From NCBI GenBank assembly GCA_018697195.1, contig JAGMWU010000028.1:5957487-6021486 (forward strand): DNA of 64,000 nucleotides, read 5' to 3'. This document shows, piece by piece, positions 23,960 through 34,763 of this stretch (positions are counted from its first letter, which is position 1; every line of letters starts with the position of its first letter). Position numbers and translations under genes: made by a program. Source of the stretch: Certhia americana. Lineage: Eukaryota; Chordata; Aves; Passeriformes; Certhiidae. Below the pieces are notes generated by a model. The model ran no database searches. It was not told the DNA's origin and saw only the letters and a list, made by a program, of their open reading frames with translations.

Positions 23960-25390
23960 AAGGTGCGATACAAGGGCTCAGCTCCTGCCCTCTGACACGG
24001 GGACTGACTCCCGCACAGGCACCGCTCCGGGTCAGACACAGGACCCCGAGCAGGGCTCTGACACAAACCCTGCTCCCAGACAGACCCTTTCCTTCTGGAA
24101 TGGTGCCGCGGCTCATCTGGCTGTGCCGCACAGCCGTGGGTGTGAGCCTGGCACTGCTCAAGCCCAGCCCCGGGAGGTGCAGCTGCGATGCTCCGTGCTG
24201 CAGGAGCTGCCAAGTGACCATCAAGGAGGGATGGTCCTTGGCAGTGGCCAGACATCTCCCAGCACAGGCAGGAGTGTCCCCGATACCTTCTTATGTTAAT
24301 GACTATTTACAGCCCAATCCAATCTCCCTGGCCATCAATCCAGCCCGCCTCGGCATCGCTCCCTTTGCGCAACACCGCGGGCAGGGCTCTCACTCATCCC
24401 CACCCTGTTTCTCTCCCACCTAGACGCCTGGATGCCAACCTCATCTCCGTGGTGCCCGACAGGAGCTTTGAGGGGCTGCTCTCCTTGCGTCACCTGTGGC
24501 TGGACGATAACGCCCTGACGGAGATCCCTGTGCGAGCTCTGAACCACCTGCCAGCGCTCCAAGCCATGACCCTGGCCCTCAACCAGATCGGGCACATCCC
24601 CGATTTCGCCTTCCAGAACCTCAGCAGCCTCGTTGTGCTGTAAGCCTTCTCCACTTCTAATTCCCTCGGCTGGGACAAGGTGCTGCCCGCGGGCTCCTCC
24701 TCCTGCAGGAATCCCTGCTGGTCACTCCCCACCAGCAGCGTTTTGCTGCTGGGGCGAGGGGCAGAGGTTTTGTTCAAAGAGTCAGGAATCCCCCTCATTT
24801 GATATGAAACGCTAAAATTTCCCTTTTTTATTTTTTTGTCGTATTTTCCCCTCTTTTCAGTGAAAAGCTAGACAGCTCCCTGATATAATTCAAGAAATGT
24901 TTTGTACTTAAAAAACAGTAACTGGAAACAAAAACCAGACTGTTTTCCTTGAAGACTGAAGCAACAAAATCCTTCTCATTTCTTTTCCTCCCTGTAATCC
25001 CTGTGTTAAAGCTAACAGGAATTTCTAGAAACATAAAAAAAAAAAAAATTGCAACAATTTGCAGTCAGGTCAAAAAAGTAATATTTCATTTCTTGGAAAA
25101 CATACCAACGCACTCCCTCTCCTCCCCCTTTTATTACCAAATACGATTTTAAACCAAAGGTCTAACGCAACACCTTGTCCAAGCCCGTGCCTGCTTATTT
25201 GGTGACTGTGGTACATCGGCAGGTATTTTGCTACCCGGTTTGCCTTGTAAGCGTTTCACCGGCATCGGGAGCGCTGCGGAGAGAGCAAAGCTGCCCCGGG
25301 ATGGAAACACTCACCCCATGGGCAGGGAGACACCAAACCACCCAAACTGCGGTCAGAAAGGGAACCGATCCCCCTGGCCGCTGCTCAGGA
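23960..25390. promoter_or_regulatory. CpG-rich patch around exon 5
   Basis: CpG is scarce in most of the window, but I count about 36 CpG between 23961 and 24700, with more at 25215-25380 (for example ACCGGCATCGGGAGCGCTGC). The rough observed/expected ratio for the first block is near 0.6, borderline for a CpG island. The patch covers the end of intron 4, exon 5 and the start of intron 5. It may mark an alternative promoter, an unmethylated enhancer or just a GC-rich exon neighbourhood. An ATG at 24293 is in frame with exon 5 through the acceptor site. Confidence 0.45.
24424..24639 (+). CDS. LGR6: LGR6 exon 5 (LRR4-6)
   Basis: This 216-bp exon encodes three complete 24-residue repeats (RLDANLIS..., [15 protein letters not shown]..., [15 protein letters not shown]...SLVVL). 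It equals three of the 72-bp units and is the largest LRR exon in the family. Acceptor is cacctag at 24417-24423, donor is GTAAGC at 24640, phase 2 on both sides. QNLS near the end is an N-glycosylation sequon that I recall as conserved in LGR5 and LGR6. From LGR4/5-RSPO structures this part of the concave face (RLDAN and WLDDN strands) contacts the R-spondin furin-like repeats. Both motifs are intact here, so ligand binding should be preserved (inference). The exon is unusually CpG-rich for this window and lies in a CpG-enriched patch. Confidence 0.97.
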
Positions 25391-26513
25391 GGGGCACCCT
25401 TTCTACCAACACAGGTTTGCAGATTATTTTTGCTTTAAAAGGAGCTTCACATGTGCAAATTAGATACTTATTACTTCTTTGGTGTTGATTAGCAAGTGAT
25501 TGCCAACTACTTTAGAGCTCCTCCAGCCACGAGAAATGCCACCTCTAGTTTGGTAATTTGTATTGATAGCAGGGTGTTAAGTAACCTCAGCATCTAGTGC
25601 CTTAGTGAAAGTTTAGCAATTATTTCCCTTCCAAAATTTAAAGTGTTTACTGAGACCATCCAGCATAGAAAGTGTTTGGACAAAGCACAGTTCAGAGTTT
25701 TATTAAGCATCAAATTCATCTGTTTAGACAAAGCATAAAGACTTATTTAGGAGAAAAGCTAAAAGCAACTTGAGAAAAAAAGTAGTTTTCACCCACAACA
25801 GTGCTCATTCTGCAAAGCAACCCCTGGCCACCATAATGCAACCACTTCAGTCAGCTTTAATAGCTCGCTCAGCGGGTGAGCTGACATTTGGGGTTTCATT
25901 TCAGCCCCCAAAGCATGCTGCTTTCATTCTGGCTCATCCCATTCTGCGGGCAAGAAGCAACTCCTTAATTAAACAGTCAAGCTTGAGAAATAAAAGTCAT
26001 TGACCATTAGGTCACAAGGGAGAGAATAATGTCCCACCACATACAATTGGAAGGGAACACATGTGTGATCCTGCCAGGCTCTGTGGGACACGATGCTACA
26101 TTTTTGTGGGATCACAAGTGTTTGACAGAACTGGCCCCATAAATCTCTCCCATACTTCCATGCAAGCCCTTGTCAACACATCACCAGTGGAAAGTCACCC
26201 AGTGTCCCTCCTGTGTCCCAACCAGGGGTATGTCCCTGCTCCAGACTCACCCACCGAGCTGACAAGCAAATGTTCCCAAAAGACAGCCAAGCTGGAGAGA
26301 AGACGTTCCCTACCAGGGTGTAGATGACACGTGTGCCTTCCTCTGCAAACATCCACATTTGCAGGTAGATGGAGGACCTGTCTGCTGCTATAAACATTGG
26401 AAACTCCCAGCTAAAGGGTGTTAAAATGAGCCCTTGGGGGAAGAAAGGCAAGGGCAGATGTGGCTGAGCACAGGGGAATCCTTCCTATACTGCCTGGTCA
26501 CTACTCAGGGACA

Positions 26514-26540
26514 TGGCTGACAGTGGCTGACAGTGGCTGA
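26514..26540. repeat. Short tandem repeat (TGGCTGACAG, 2.7 copies)
   Basis: The 10-base unit TGGCTGACAG is repeated back to back, with the third copy partial. It is a simple slippage-type duplication with no sign of function. Confidence 0.85.
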
Positions 26541-27871
26541 GGGTAGGAGCCTCCCAGGTGCAGAGCTGTGCTGTTCCTCCTCCACACACCTTGGGCCCTG
26601 GGCAGAACCATTTCACCACTCTGCACTGCCACAAGCACTGACATCAGAATATCCCAGCCTCAGTCTGGAATACTTTAACGGTTTGGTGTCTGCTAATAAA
26701 TTACACCTTGGTTGAGGAATTCCCTGATCTTATTCCCATCTATTGCTGCTGCAGGCTTCGAACTAGGGCTGCAGGCTGTTCAGTGTGCAGAGCCATCACT
26801 CATCATGAAATCCATGAATCTCCCTAATTGGCACCATCCTTTCCCAGCTTTAATAACAAGGGTTCCGTGTGCTGGGGTGCTGGCACTGTGTTTTGATGGC
26901 AGAAGAGAGGTGGATATTTCATCAGGATAGTTCACGGTAATAGGTGGTTACCTTCCAGTCTGATCTATTCAGGACCAAATGTATCTTAGTAGCTGCACAC
27001 AGAAATAATCCTTACTACTTTTCAGCTGATGGTTTGTATGAGGTAAAGGTTGTTATACAAAAATCATCATCTTTCTTGTGCATAAGAGATTTTTCATTCA
27101 GCAGTCAGCATCTGAAGCCCCCATGCTGCTGTGCTGACAGTCCAATAAAGTGCATGACAGCAGTTCTCAGTAGTGTCCCTCATTTCTTCTGTCAGCTGAA
27201 TTCAGCAAGAAGTCTCAAGCAGGGAATCACAGCACCTCTTTCAGTCCCACTCACCAGAGGGTTCCTCAAGTAAAATCTTACATTGCCAAGAATGTGCATG
27301 CTGCAGATGTGTCCTTGCTGCCACATCTCTGCACTAGGCTGCTGTTCCCCTTTTCCTTGATGTCTCACAAAGGAGCCCTCAGCAGAGATCCTGGGATGTG
27401 TGAGAGACACAGAGTTGGGGTGAACTTTCCAAAACGGGCCAAGCAGTAGAGAGGTTTGCCCTGTAATGAAGGACCTGGATAGAGAAAATCTTCAAGTAGT
27501 TTTACTTTCATCACATAGGAGAAAATGCCTTAATTTAGAGCAAATGAGGTCAAAACCCTGATCCTTCCTTGTTTGGGTCCACAAGGAGCCTTAGCTCCTG
27601 GTAACCTCCAGGAGCCAATTTGGCCCCATAATGGGAGCAAGAGAGAAGCTCCACTCCTCTAACCTGGCCCTCACCCTTGCCTACCTGGTCAAAAAAATGG
27701 ACTCCAAGAAAAGTTGTTCTTGTGCCATTACCAGTTAGTTTTGCTTAAAGCGCTCTAATTCTTGTGCTCTGTGTCCATCTTCTCTGTGCCATTGCTGTAT
27801 TTGTTACTGTCTATTGCACCCTTCCCTCAGCTCAGCTCTTCCAGTTCCCATCCAGTCCCCTGGATTGCAAA

Positions 27872-28250
27872 TGGAATCTCAGGGTGGTTTAGGTGGAAAG
27901 GGATCTTAAAGCTCAACTTGTTCCACGCCCTATTACTTCTGGATAGTGGTGTCCACCCAGTGACAGTGGACACCTTCCACTGTCCCAAGGTGCTCCAAGC
28001 CCCAGTGTCCAACCTGGCCTTGGACAATTCCAGGGACCCAGGGGCAGCCACAGCTGCTCTGGGCAACCTGTGCCAGGGGCTGCCCAACCTCACAGGGAAG
28101 AATTTCTTCCCAATATCTTATCTAAATGTACCCTCCCTCAGTTTAACAAAAAAACCAAAAACTACTCTCTTTTCCCCGTGCCCTGTTATCAAACTAGAGA
28201 ACTCTTTTTCCTGCCTGTATAAAATCAGAAGTTAGTTCTCCTATCACATT
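27872..28250 (-). mobile_element. CR1 LINE fragment
   Basis: Starts with tggaatctcagggtggttta, a diverged CR1 3' end, then CCAACCTGGCCTTGGACAAT, CAGCCACAGCTGCTCTGGGC, TTCTTCCCAATATCTTATCT and a decayed CTCAGTTTAACAAAA. Minus strand. It carries several small indels, so it is older than the copies at 16.6-17.9 kb. Confidence 0.85.
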
Positions 28251-29509
28251 TATTTTTCCCTTTACACCTTCAGATGGAGAGACCAAATCTGTACACTCTA
28301 TCAAATACAAAAATTATATCTGGTTTATATCATGGTACAGTGCTGTTCTGTACCCATTTTCCCTCTTCTAGCCATCCCTGTAATTTCATTTCTTTGTTCC
28401 ATAGCTACTAAACACCAAGACCTCTTTCCTGGAGATATAGAAAATCCTGATAGTGTGTATGCTCATATAAGTCTGATTCTTCCCTCTGCTGCACTTGACA
28501 TTCACGCAAACTGAATATCAGCTGATAACTCATTGTCAAGGTGACTCAGCAGCACCTTCCAGCTGAAAGTGTGAAGACAGTAAAGGAAGGATCTTTAGTA
28601 GAATTCCTCTTTCTTATAGTTTTTGTCATTAAGGGACATGATGCAGCTCTCTCTCTAACAGGATGTTTTAGTGACTAGAAGAACTTGTTTGCAAGACTCC
28701 TGGATTTCTCTTCCCGTTTTGTCCTTGTTCTGGACAAAACAAGTCTCTCTGGCTGAGACTTTCAGAAGGGACCACTGTTTTTCAGTGTCTTCTTTGCCTA
28801 GGAGCAAACATCAACACATCCCTGCTTTCCAGGGAAGCTGACCACCAGTCATTTCAGCTGATATCTGTGGGGCTTGGAGCTTCCTAGCACCACAAAGCCC
28901 AGCCTGGTGCCGGATGAGCCCATGAATCCCTGCCCTCACCTATGCAAGGGAGTTACCAGTGCCTCTCTGAGAAGTAGTTGGGAACCTCAGTGTTGGCAGG
29001 GAATGCCAAGCATGTGCAATTCATTATCACTAAGAACAATATTGCCTGGAACATCTGGGTCCCATTCATGAGCCTTTTCATTGGCAAAAGTGCCTTTTCT
29101 CTCAGAGGACCAAGTTCGCTGCCTTGGCAAAAGTGGATTTCCTTCTCCAGCACTTGAGGAAGAAGCAAATCGTGCTCCAATGTACCCTGAGAATGTCACT
29201 TCTGATCGAGCTTTATTCTTCACCAGACAAGTCCCATGCTGGTCCTCCACTAATGGAAACAATCCATGGAATTTGCACCATTTATGACTCAGATTTCTCT
29301 ACATATCCATGGCCAAGATGAGGAAAAGGACAACTTTGCAATCTGACAATTAAGATGGAAGCTCATCATAGCAGTGGCTGGTCAGGGGAGAATTCATATG
29401 ATGTCAGATTTGAGCTTGGTTCAAATCATCTAATGCAAATAATTGATGGAAAATATTTGCATTTGTCCCTTTTGAGAAGAAAAAAATTAAGTCATTAGAA
29501 ATGAAAGCA

Positions 29510-30010
29510 ATGGCAAATCCACCACTTCTCTTTGTAGTCTGTTCCAGTGGTTAATCATCCTTAGTGTTAAAAAAAGCCCGCTTATATTTCCCATTTGAAT
29601 TTTCTTTGGCTTTGACTTCAGACATTTGTTCTTATTATTGTTTCCTCTGCTAAATCACAGAACCATTTTAGTACCCAGTTTCTAACCAGGAAGAATCCTA
29701 TACATTACACTGCACTCATCCCCTTGATTTTATTTAAATAAGCTAAACACATTGAGTTCTCTAAGTCTTCATCCTATTTTTCTTCCAACCCTTGGATCAT
29801 TTTATTGCTCTTCTCTGCACCCATTTCAGTTCATTGACAACCAGTTACCACTGGGTATCAGCACCACCACCAGATCCTGACAGATCTGACTTCACCAGTG
29901 TTTAATGCAGATGTTGATACAATTTCCCTTTCCTTGCCCCTATAGACAAACACCTTGATTAAAGCAGTATTTAGGCACTAGCTCGACCTGCTTCCCTTCT
30001 GTGTAAGACA
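29510..30010 (-). mobile_element. Probable ancient CR1/L3-like LINE remnant
   Basis: Phrases such as TCTGTTCCAGTGGTTAATCA, TTTATTGCTCTTCTCTGCAC and CATTTCAGTTCATTGACA resemble the old CR1/L3-type LINE 3' region known in turtles and birds. The match is heavily diverged and the ends are uncertain. Confidence 0.5.
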
Positions 30011-32885
30011 AATGTGCAGTCCCCTTGAAAGTAGCATTGCCAGAGTTGAAGCTACTGTCTGTGTCAGTCTGTCTCTCAGACTGTTCTCCAAGACCTTTGA
30101 ATTCACTGAAAAACTAAATGGAAAAGGAAGTCAAATGAAAACTGAACGAATTTGACTAAGGGTGCTGCATGAATGATGGGAGGAAATCACATTTATTCCC
30201 AATTCCTGATAAGAAATTGTTGGCAACAAGAGAAAATCTTCTTTTTAGAATCTGTTGCACATTTCTTATTGTGAGTCAGAATGAATCTTGTAGGGTTTGA
30301 TTTTCTTCTGCTTTGTTTCTAAATTCTCACCACCTGAGGCACCAGCCAGGCTGCAGTCTCTCTCTCCAGCCTGCATGGGATTCTGCAGCCACTGTCATTT
30401 ATGTTGGTTTCAGCAGGACACAGCAAGGGCTCGCCTGGCAGCAGAGGAGCTCCCTTGTCCCATGACAGGTGGGAACCCTTGTGCTGCTGCAGGAGGTCCT
30501 GGGTGGTCCCACCCTGCCAGGGTTCAGTGTGACAATTGCTGTTGCTGTTTTCTGGGGGAAGTGTATGGCTGAGAACAGCCTGCAGGCCAGCCCCCTAAAC
30601 AGCCATGGCTGTCCTTATCCTGGGTACAGCTTCTTTCATGGTGATTGCCCAAACCCATCCTCACTCCATGGCACTGACCTGCATAGGAAGAGACCCAGAT
30701 CCTAAAGCCCATTGCCCTTACCAAGGAGACTGGTGGGTTCTAACTCCAACGGCAAAGGCTTAAAGACTTCCCATGTTTTTGCATTGTAGATGTTGTTTAT
30801 AGCCCAGAATCAAGTACCTTGAGCTGCTATCAAACCAGCTGAGCTGTAATTTACAGGGCAGAATATAACGTTGTGTGGGCTGAGCTCAAATTGACGAGCA
30901 CTGGAGATGTTGCAATTCCACTTGTTAAAATTTGTTTACCGGGGGGGACAAAAAAAGGCAGGATGGAAGACAGGAACGTCTTTTCAAGTGTTTACCTTTT
31001 CAGCTCTCTTGTTTCTATTATTGCCATGTGGTTGGGTAACTCTAGAGTTCAGCTTGGACAGCAAATTTTTTTATAACTCCCTTTTTCTGGTCGCTCATAA
31101 TTTTCTCACCAACAAAGAACTTCCTTCGGATGATTTTCATTACTCTGCCTCCAAACAAAGCACTCTAGAGCCAAATATAAACACAGCAGGTGATTGCTTT
31201 TCCCTGCTGTTTCCTTGCCTGACTGCAGTGATAGCAGTCAGCATGTCTGAGCTTGGACAAGGTGTCCACTGACACCATCCTGGCAAAGCTCCAGGGAGCT
31301 CACACCTTCCTTGGCATTCAGCATTCCCCTGTCCCCACACTGCCCCCTCACAGAGGACAGGGGTTTGGGGCATGGGGTTCTTGTGGTACCTCTTCATGTG
31401 GTCCCACAGCAACTCCAGTCCCCAACCCTCTCTTTTCCAAATGCGGTATCCAGTGCCAAAGGAACTCAAAGAAGTTGGCACCACCAACTGAGGAGAAGGC
31501 AGCATGACTAGAAGCTGCTAACATTTGATGGAGGAAACCATCTGGGCACAAACTTCTTTTCTTTTGACAAAGAGAAATTTCTCCCATAAGATTTTCATTT
31601 TGATCTCAGGCTTCTTTACTCCTCTAAAAGTTTTCAACAATCCAAGTTTTCTTGCAGGCAACATCCTTTTCTTTTTTCCCATTTGCTCAAAGGAGCAAAC
31701 ATATTTTATCAGATATCTTTCCCTTCCCTTTCCTCTGAAATGTTTGTATATTCTTATCCCAATGACAAACATCCGTCTCAGGCTGGTTTCTGTTTTGCAG
31801 GCCCCTACCAAACTGCCCTAAAGCCTGACTGTTCTTCCACTCCCAGCTTCCTCCTGTTTTACCCTAGAATATTTGGCAGTGGGAGCTGCCTGTGCTCAGC
31901 CAAACAGCTCACACTTGAATCCAGGTGGAGTGAAAGATTTTTCAAGCTGAGACACATTTAGATCAAGCAGCAAATAATGAAAAAAAACATTGATCCACCT
32001 GCCAGGATGGAGCCTCCCCCAGGCTCTTGGAATGAGGCAGCAGCATTGGACAAAGGCTGGTGCATCCCTTGCTAGTGCTGTCATGGGCATGGGACAAAAT
32101 GACCCCCAACGGGAGCAGTTTGTCAGCAATTCACCACATGGACTTGGCATTTAAAGAGAAACTGAACTGACGGGGACACCTGCCCTGAGAGACCTGCCCC
32201 TCCTTGGTGGGCATTTATCACATAGACCGTGCCAGTGCAAGCATGGGCATCACTAAGAGGGTAAAGTGCAGGCTGGTAAAAGGGCAGACTGGGCAGCAGT
32301 GGGTTGTCTTCTCCTGGTTTTCAGCAGACTTTTCTCAGACTTCTCACAAGAGCTCTCTCTGTGGACTCAGAGGTGCCTTTGAGTGGGATTTCAGAGGGAG
32401 ATGTACAATTAGCAACAAGCTCACAGCTGTAAAGGAAGTGACAAGGAAGAAGCACTGAGATGTGCATGCATACACAAGAGTCTCTGATAAACTAAGATGA
32501 GGAATCCATGGATTAAGGCCTTGGGTTTGTCAAGAGACTGAGACAGGGAGTGAGGGATCCATGGAAACACAGAATCCAGAACTCCAGAAACTCATCACCT
32601 ACAGAGCTTCCAAGGCAGAATTACCCCAGGTGGCTTTGCAGGGGCCCCCAGCATATGGCTCACCAGTGCCAACATTAAGACTGGGAGCTCCCAAGCCTGT
32701 AAGCACTAGATGTTCGTGGCATGTAGCAGCAGGATGAAGGGGAACAGGAAAAAACTGTTCCTATGGTGCAGAGAATGTGCATCAGCCTGTGGCATGGCCC
32801 CAGCACTTCAGCCAGGCACTCTGAAGCACTGAACTGAACACAACTCTCATTGCAATCAAACTGGAGCTGGTCCAGGAACTGGCTG

Positions 32886-32925
32886 TGTTTTCTTTTTTCT
32901 TTTCTTTTTTTTTTTTTTTTTTTTC
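32886..32925. repeat. T-rich tract with 20-T run
   Basis: TTTTCTTTTTTCTTTTC followed by 20 T (32905-32924). Could be the poly-A tail of a minus-strand retrocopy, but no polyadenylation signal or transcript body is recognised beside it. Confidence 0.85.
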
Positions 32926-33536
32926 TGCATGTAAAGATAATAAACTGTGACTAACAGGATGATTTTGCACTCAAAGTCTTCTTGCTGCTACTAAGGCTCC
33001 AAGGAGTCCAAATATGATTGAGTCCAAGTATGACTGCATCCTTAGATAGCCCATGAGCAGCTGGTGAAGCCACACAGTGGCCTGAGCTCAGGCTAAGGTG
33101 AGCTCTAGGGTGTTTCTTGAAGCTTCTTGCTTAAGTGTATTCATCCACAGCCACCTGGCAGCTGTGAAGGTGGAGATCTCAGGAAAACTCCTACATTAGC
33201 TTGGAATTCCTGAGAGGAATGGGAGCTCTGAAGCTCTCTGCAAGCACTACTGCACCCAGCATGTCTCATGGGGTAAGAGCATGTAACCCTGTAAGTGCCC
33301 TTGGCATCCCAGCCCAGGCTGTGCTCAGCTTACAGAATGTTCTGGATCACAGCTCAGACCAAAGTGATGGCTTAAGTTTCAGCTTTTATATTTTTTAGAT
33401 TTTGTGCTGTTTTGGTGGGTAGTTTTAGGTTTCATATTAAATGCCACTACGCTCTCTTCACAGAGTAGACAGACAAAACAATTCCTTCTCTAGTTTGATT
33501 CCAAGGACAACTTTCAGGCCCAAGAACAAAACCAAA

Positions 33537-33785
33537 GGTGAAGTGAGAAGAAAAAACAAGGAGGATGGAGCTTCATAACCAGAAGCTATGGTTGGACAAT
33601 TGACTCTAATATGCTGATGGACAATAAAAGTGTGAGACCTTATGACCGGGCATCCATTTTGTGCCCATTTTGGGTATGGCCCAGCCGGGCTTTTGTGCTG
33701 CCCAGGTGTGCCCAGTGAGGCCTTTTAATAAATCCTCACTTTATCCTTTTGCTCTGTCTAATCTCTATTCCAAGAAGGCATCAAA
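33537..33785 (+). mobile_element. LTR-like fragment (avian ERV), next to exon 6
   Basis: The order GGAGGATGGAGCTTCATAAC, CAATAAAAGTGTGAGACC, ATGGCCCAGCCGGGCTTTTG, AATAAA at 33727-33732, then TCTGTCTAATCTCTATTCC resembles R-U5 and the LTR ends of songbird endogenous retroviruses as I recall them. No internal retroviral genes are seen, so it would be a solo or partial LTR in sense orientation. Boundaries are approximate. It carries a sense polyadenylation signal about 105 bp before exon 6. Confidence 0.55.
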
Positions 33786-33835
33786 AGGAAAAGGTCAGCT
33801 TGCACTCCCACTGACCACCTCTGTTTTGTCCACAG

Positions 33836-33907
33836 GCACCTGCACAACAACCGGATCCAAAGCCTGGGAGCCAATGGTTTTGATGGGCTGCACAGCCTGG
33901 AAACCCT
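33836..33907 (+). CDS. LGR6: LGR6 exon 6 (LRR7)
   Basis: This 72-bp exon encodes one repeat, HLHNNRIQSLGANGF...LHSLETL. Acceptor is tgtccacag at 33827-33835 and donor is GTGAGT at 33908. Both sides are phase 2; G completes a Leu codon on the left and CT is closed by exon 7. The HLHNNRI strand is almost invariant in LGR4/5/6. An LTR-like repeat ends only about 50 bp upstream, so the polypyrimidine tract lies in a narrow strip between retroelement and exon. Confidence 0.96.
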
Positions 33908-34530
33908 GTGAGTGCCCTGTTTTATTCTCTGTCCTAAGAACATGGGGTGTGTTCATCCCTCAGCACAGCATTCAGGAAAGGGGGTCAGCCCCACACATGT
34001 CACTGGTCCCCATGCACTGAGGGTAGCAGCAGGGCTGGCTCCATGCACCAGCACAAGTGGATGCCCAGGGCATGATGCTTACTGGGGAGTGAGAGCCTAG
34101 GCTTTCCTCCTGTGGCTGTGCAAGCTGCTCTGGCTGTGCTGCTGCTGCAGGGGCGTCTGTGCATGACAGCAGTGTGGGTGGCAAGGGGTCCCCAGGCCCT
34201 GGACACCATTCTAGTCCAGGTGCAATCCCGAGAGCTTGGATGCAATCCCTACTCAGGGAGTGTGTCTCCTTCCTTAGCACATGGGCATAGTCCTAAAGCC
34301 TCCCCAACACCTGACCACCAGAGAGAGGGGCTGGCTTGAGTTTGGGGCCTGTAAAGTCCTCAGGGGTCTGTGGGGTATCTCTGAGATGATCCCATGTCTG
34401 CTGGCATCACCCGCAGCCTGACTTCATTGTGCACCATGTGCTTGGCATGGCAGGGAATCAATCCAGCAGAAGACTGCAAGGAGGAGGGGAAACAGGAATG
34501 AACTCACCTCCAGGACACATCTTCAGGAAG

Positions 34531-34763
34531 GTAGATTGAGATTGGATAGTAGGAAGATATTCTTGGCTGCGAGGGTGATGAAGCCCCAGCACAGGGTCCG
34601 CAGAGAAACTGTGGCTGCCCCTTACCTGGAAGTGTTCAAGGCTGGTTGGAGAGGGCTTGGAGCAACCTGGGACAGTGGAAGGTGTCCCTGCCCGCAGCAG
34701 GGGGTGGAATGAGATGGGCTTTGAGGTCCTTTCCCAGCCAAACCATTCTGTGATTCTGTGATT
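34531..34763 (+). mobile_element. CR1 LINE 3' end, sense orientation
   Basis: Runs from TTGAGATTGGATAGTAGGAA through GTGTCCCTGCCCGCAGCAGG and CCAGCCAAACCATTCTG to a clean 3' terminus with two ATTCTGTG octamers (34745-34763), the CR1 hallmark. It is 5'-truncated and the best preserved of the three sense copies. Confidence 0.92.

Larger units (their letters stand above)
3951..24423 (+). other. LGR6 intron 4 (20.5 kb)
   Basis: Intron between exons 4 and 5 with GTAAGT donor and cacctag acceptor. It contains CR1 fragments near 5.1, 6.7-8.2, 16.6-17.1, 17.8-18.3 and 22.8 kb, an AT-rich 12-mer tandem repeat near 5.2 kb, AT-rich segments at 22.1-22.5 and 23.6-23.9 kb, and a CpG-rich end from about 23960. 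The stretches 8.2-16.5 kb and 18.3-22.7 kb hold no gene or repeat family I can name. They include short segments with TAATTA-, RUNX- and CRE-like motifs that could be conserved non-coding elements. Confidence 0.85.
24640..33835 (+). other. LGR6 intron 5 (9.2 kb)
   Basis: GTAAGC donor and tgtccacag acceptor. It holds the rest of the CpG patch to about 25390, a poly-A stretch near 25040, a small tandem repeat at 26514, CR1 pieces at 27.9-28.3 and 29.5-30.0 kb, a poly-T near 32.9 kb and an LTR-like sequence at its very end. The remaining 25.4-27.8 and 30.0-32.9 kb contain no gene I can recognise. Confidence 0.85.

Noticed and set aside
23953..24423. 156-codon frame ending at exon 5
   Set aside because: It is out of frame with exon 5 and terminates at the TAG of the acceptor site.
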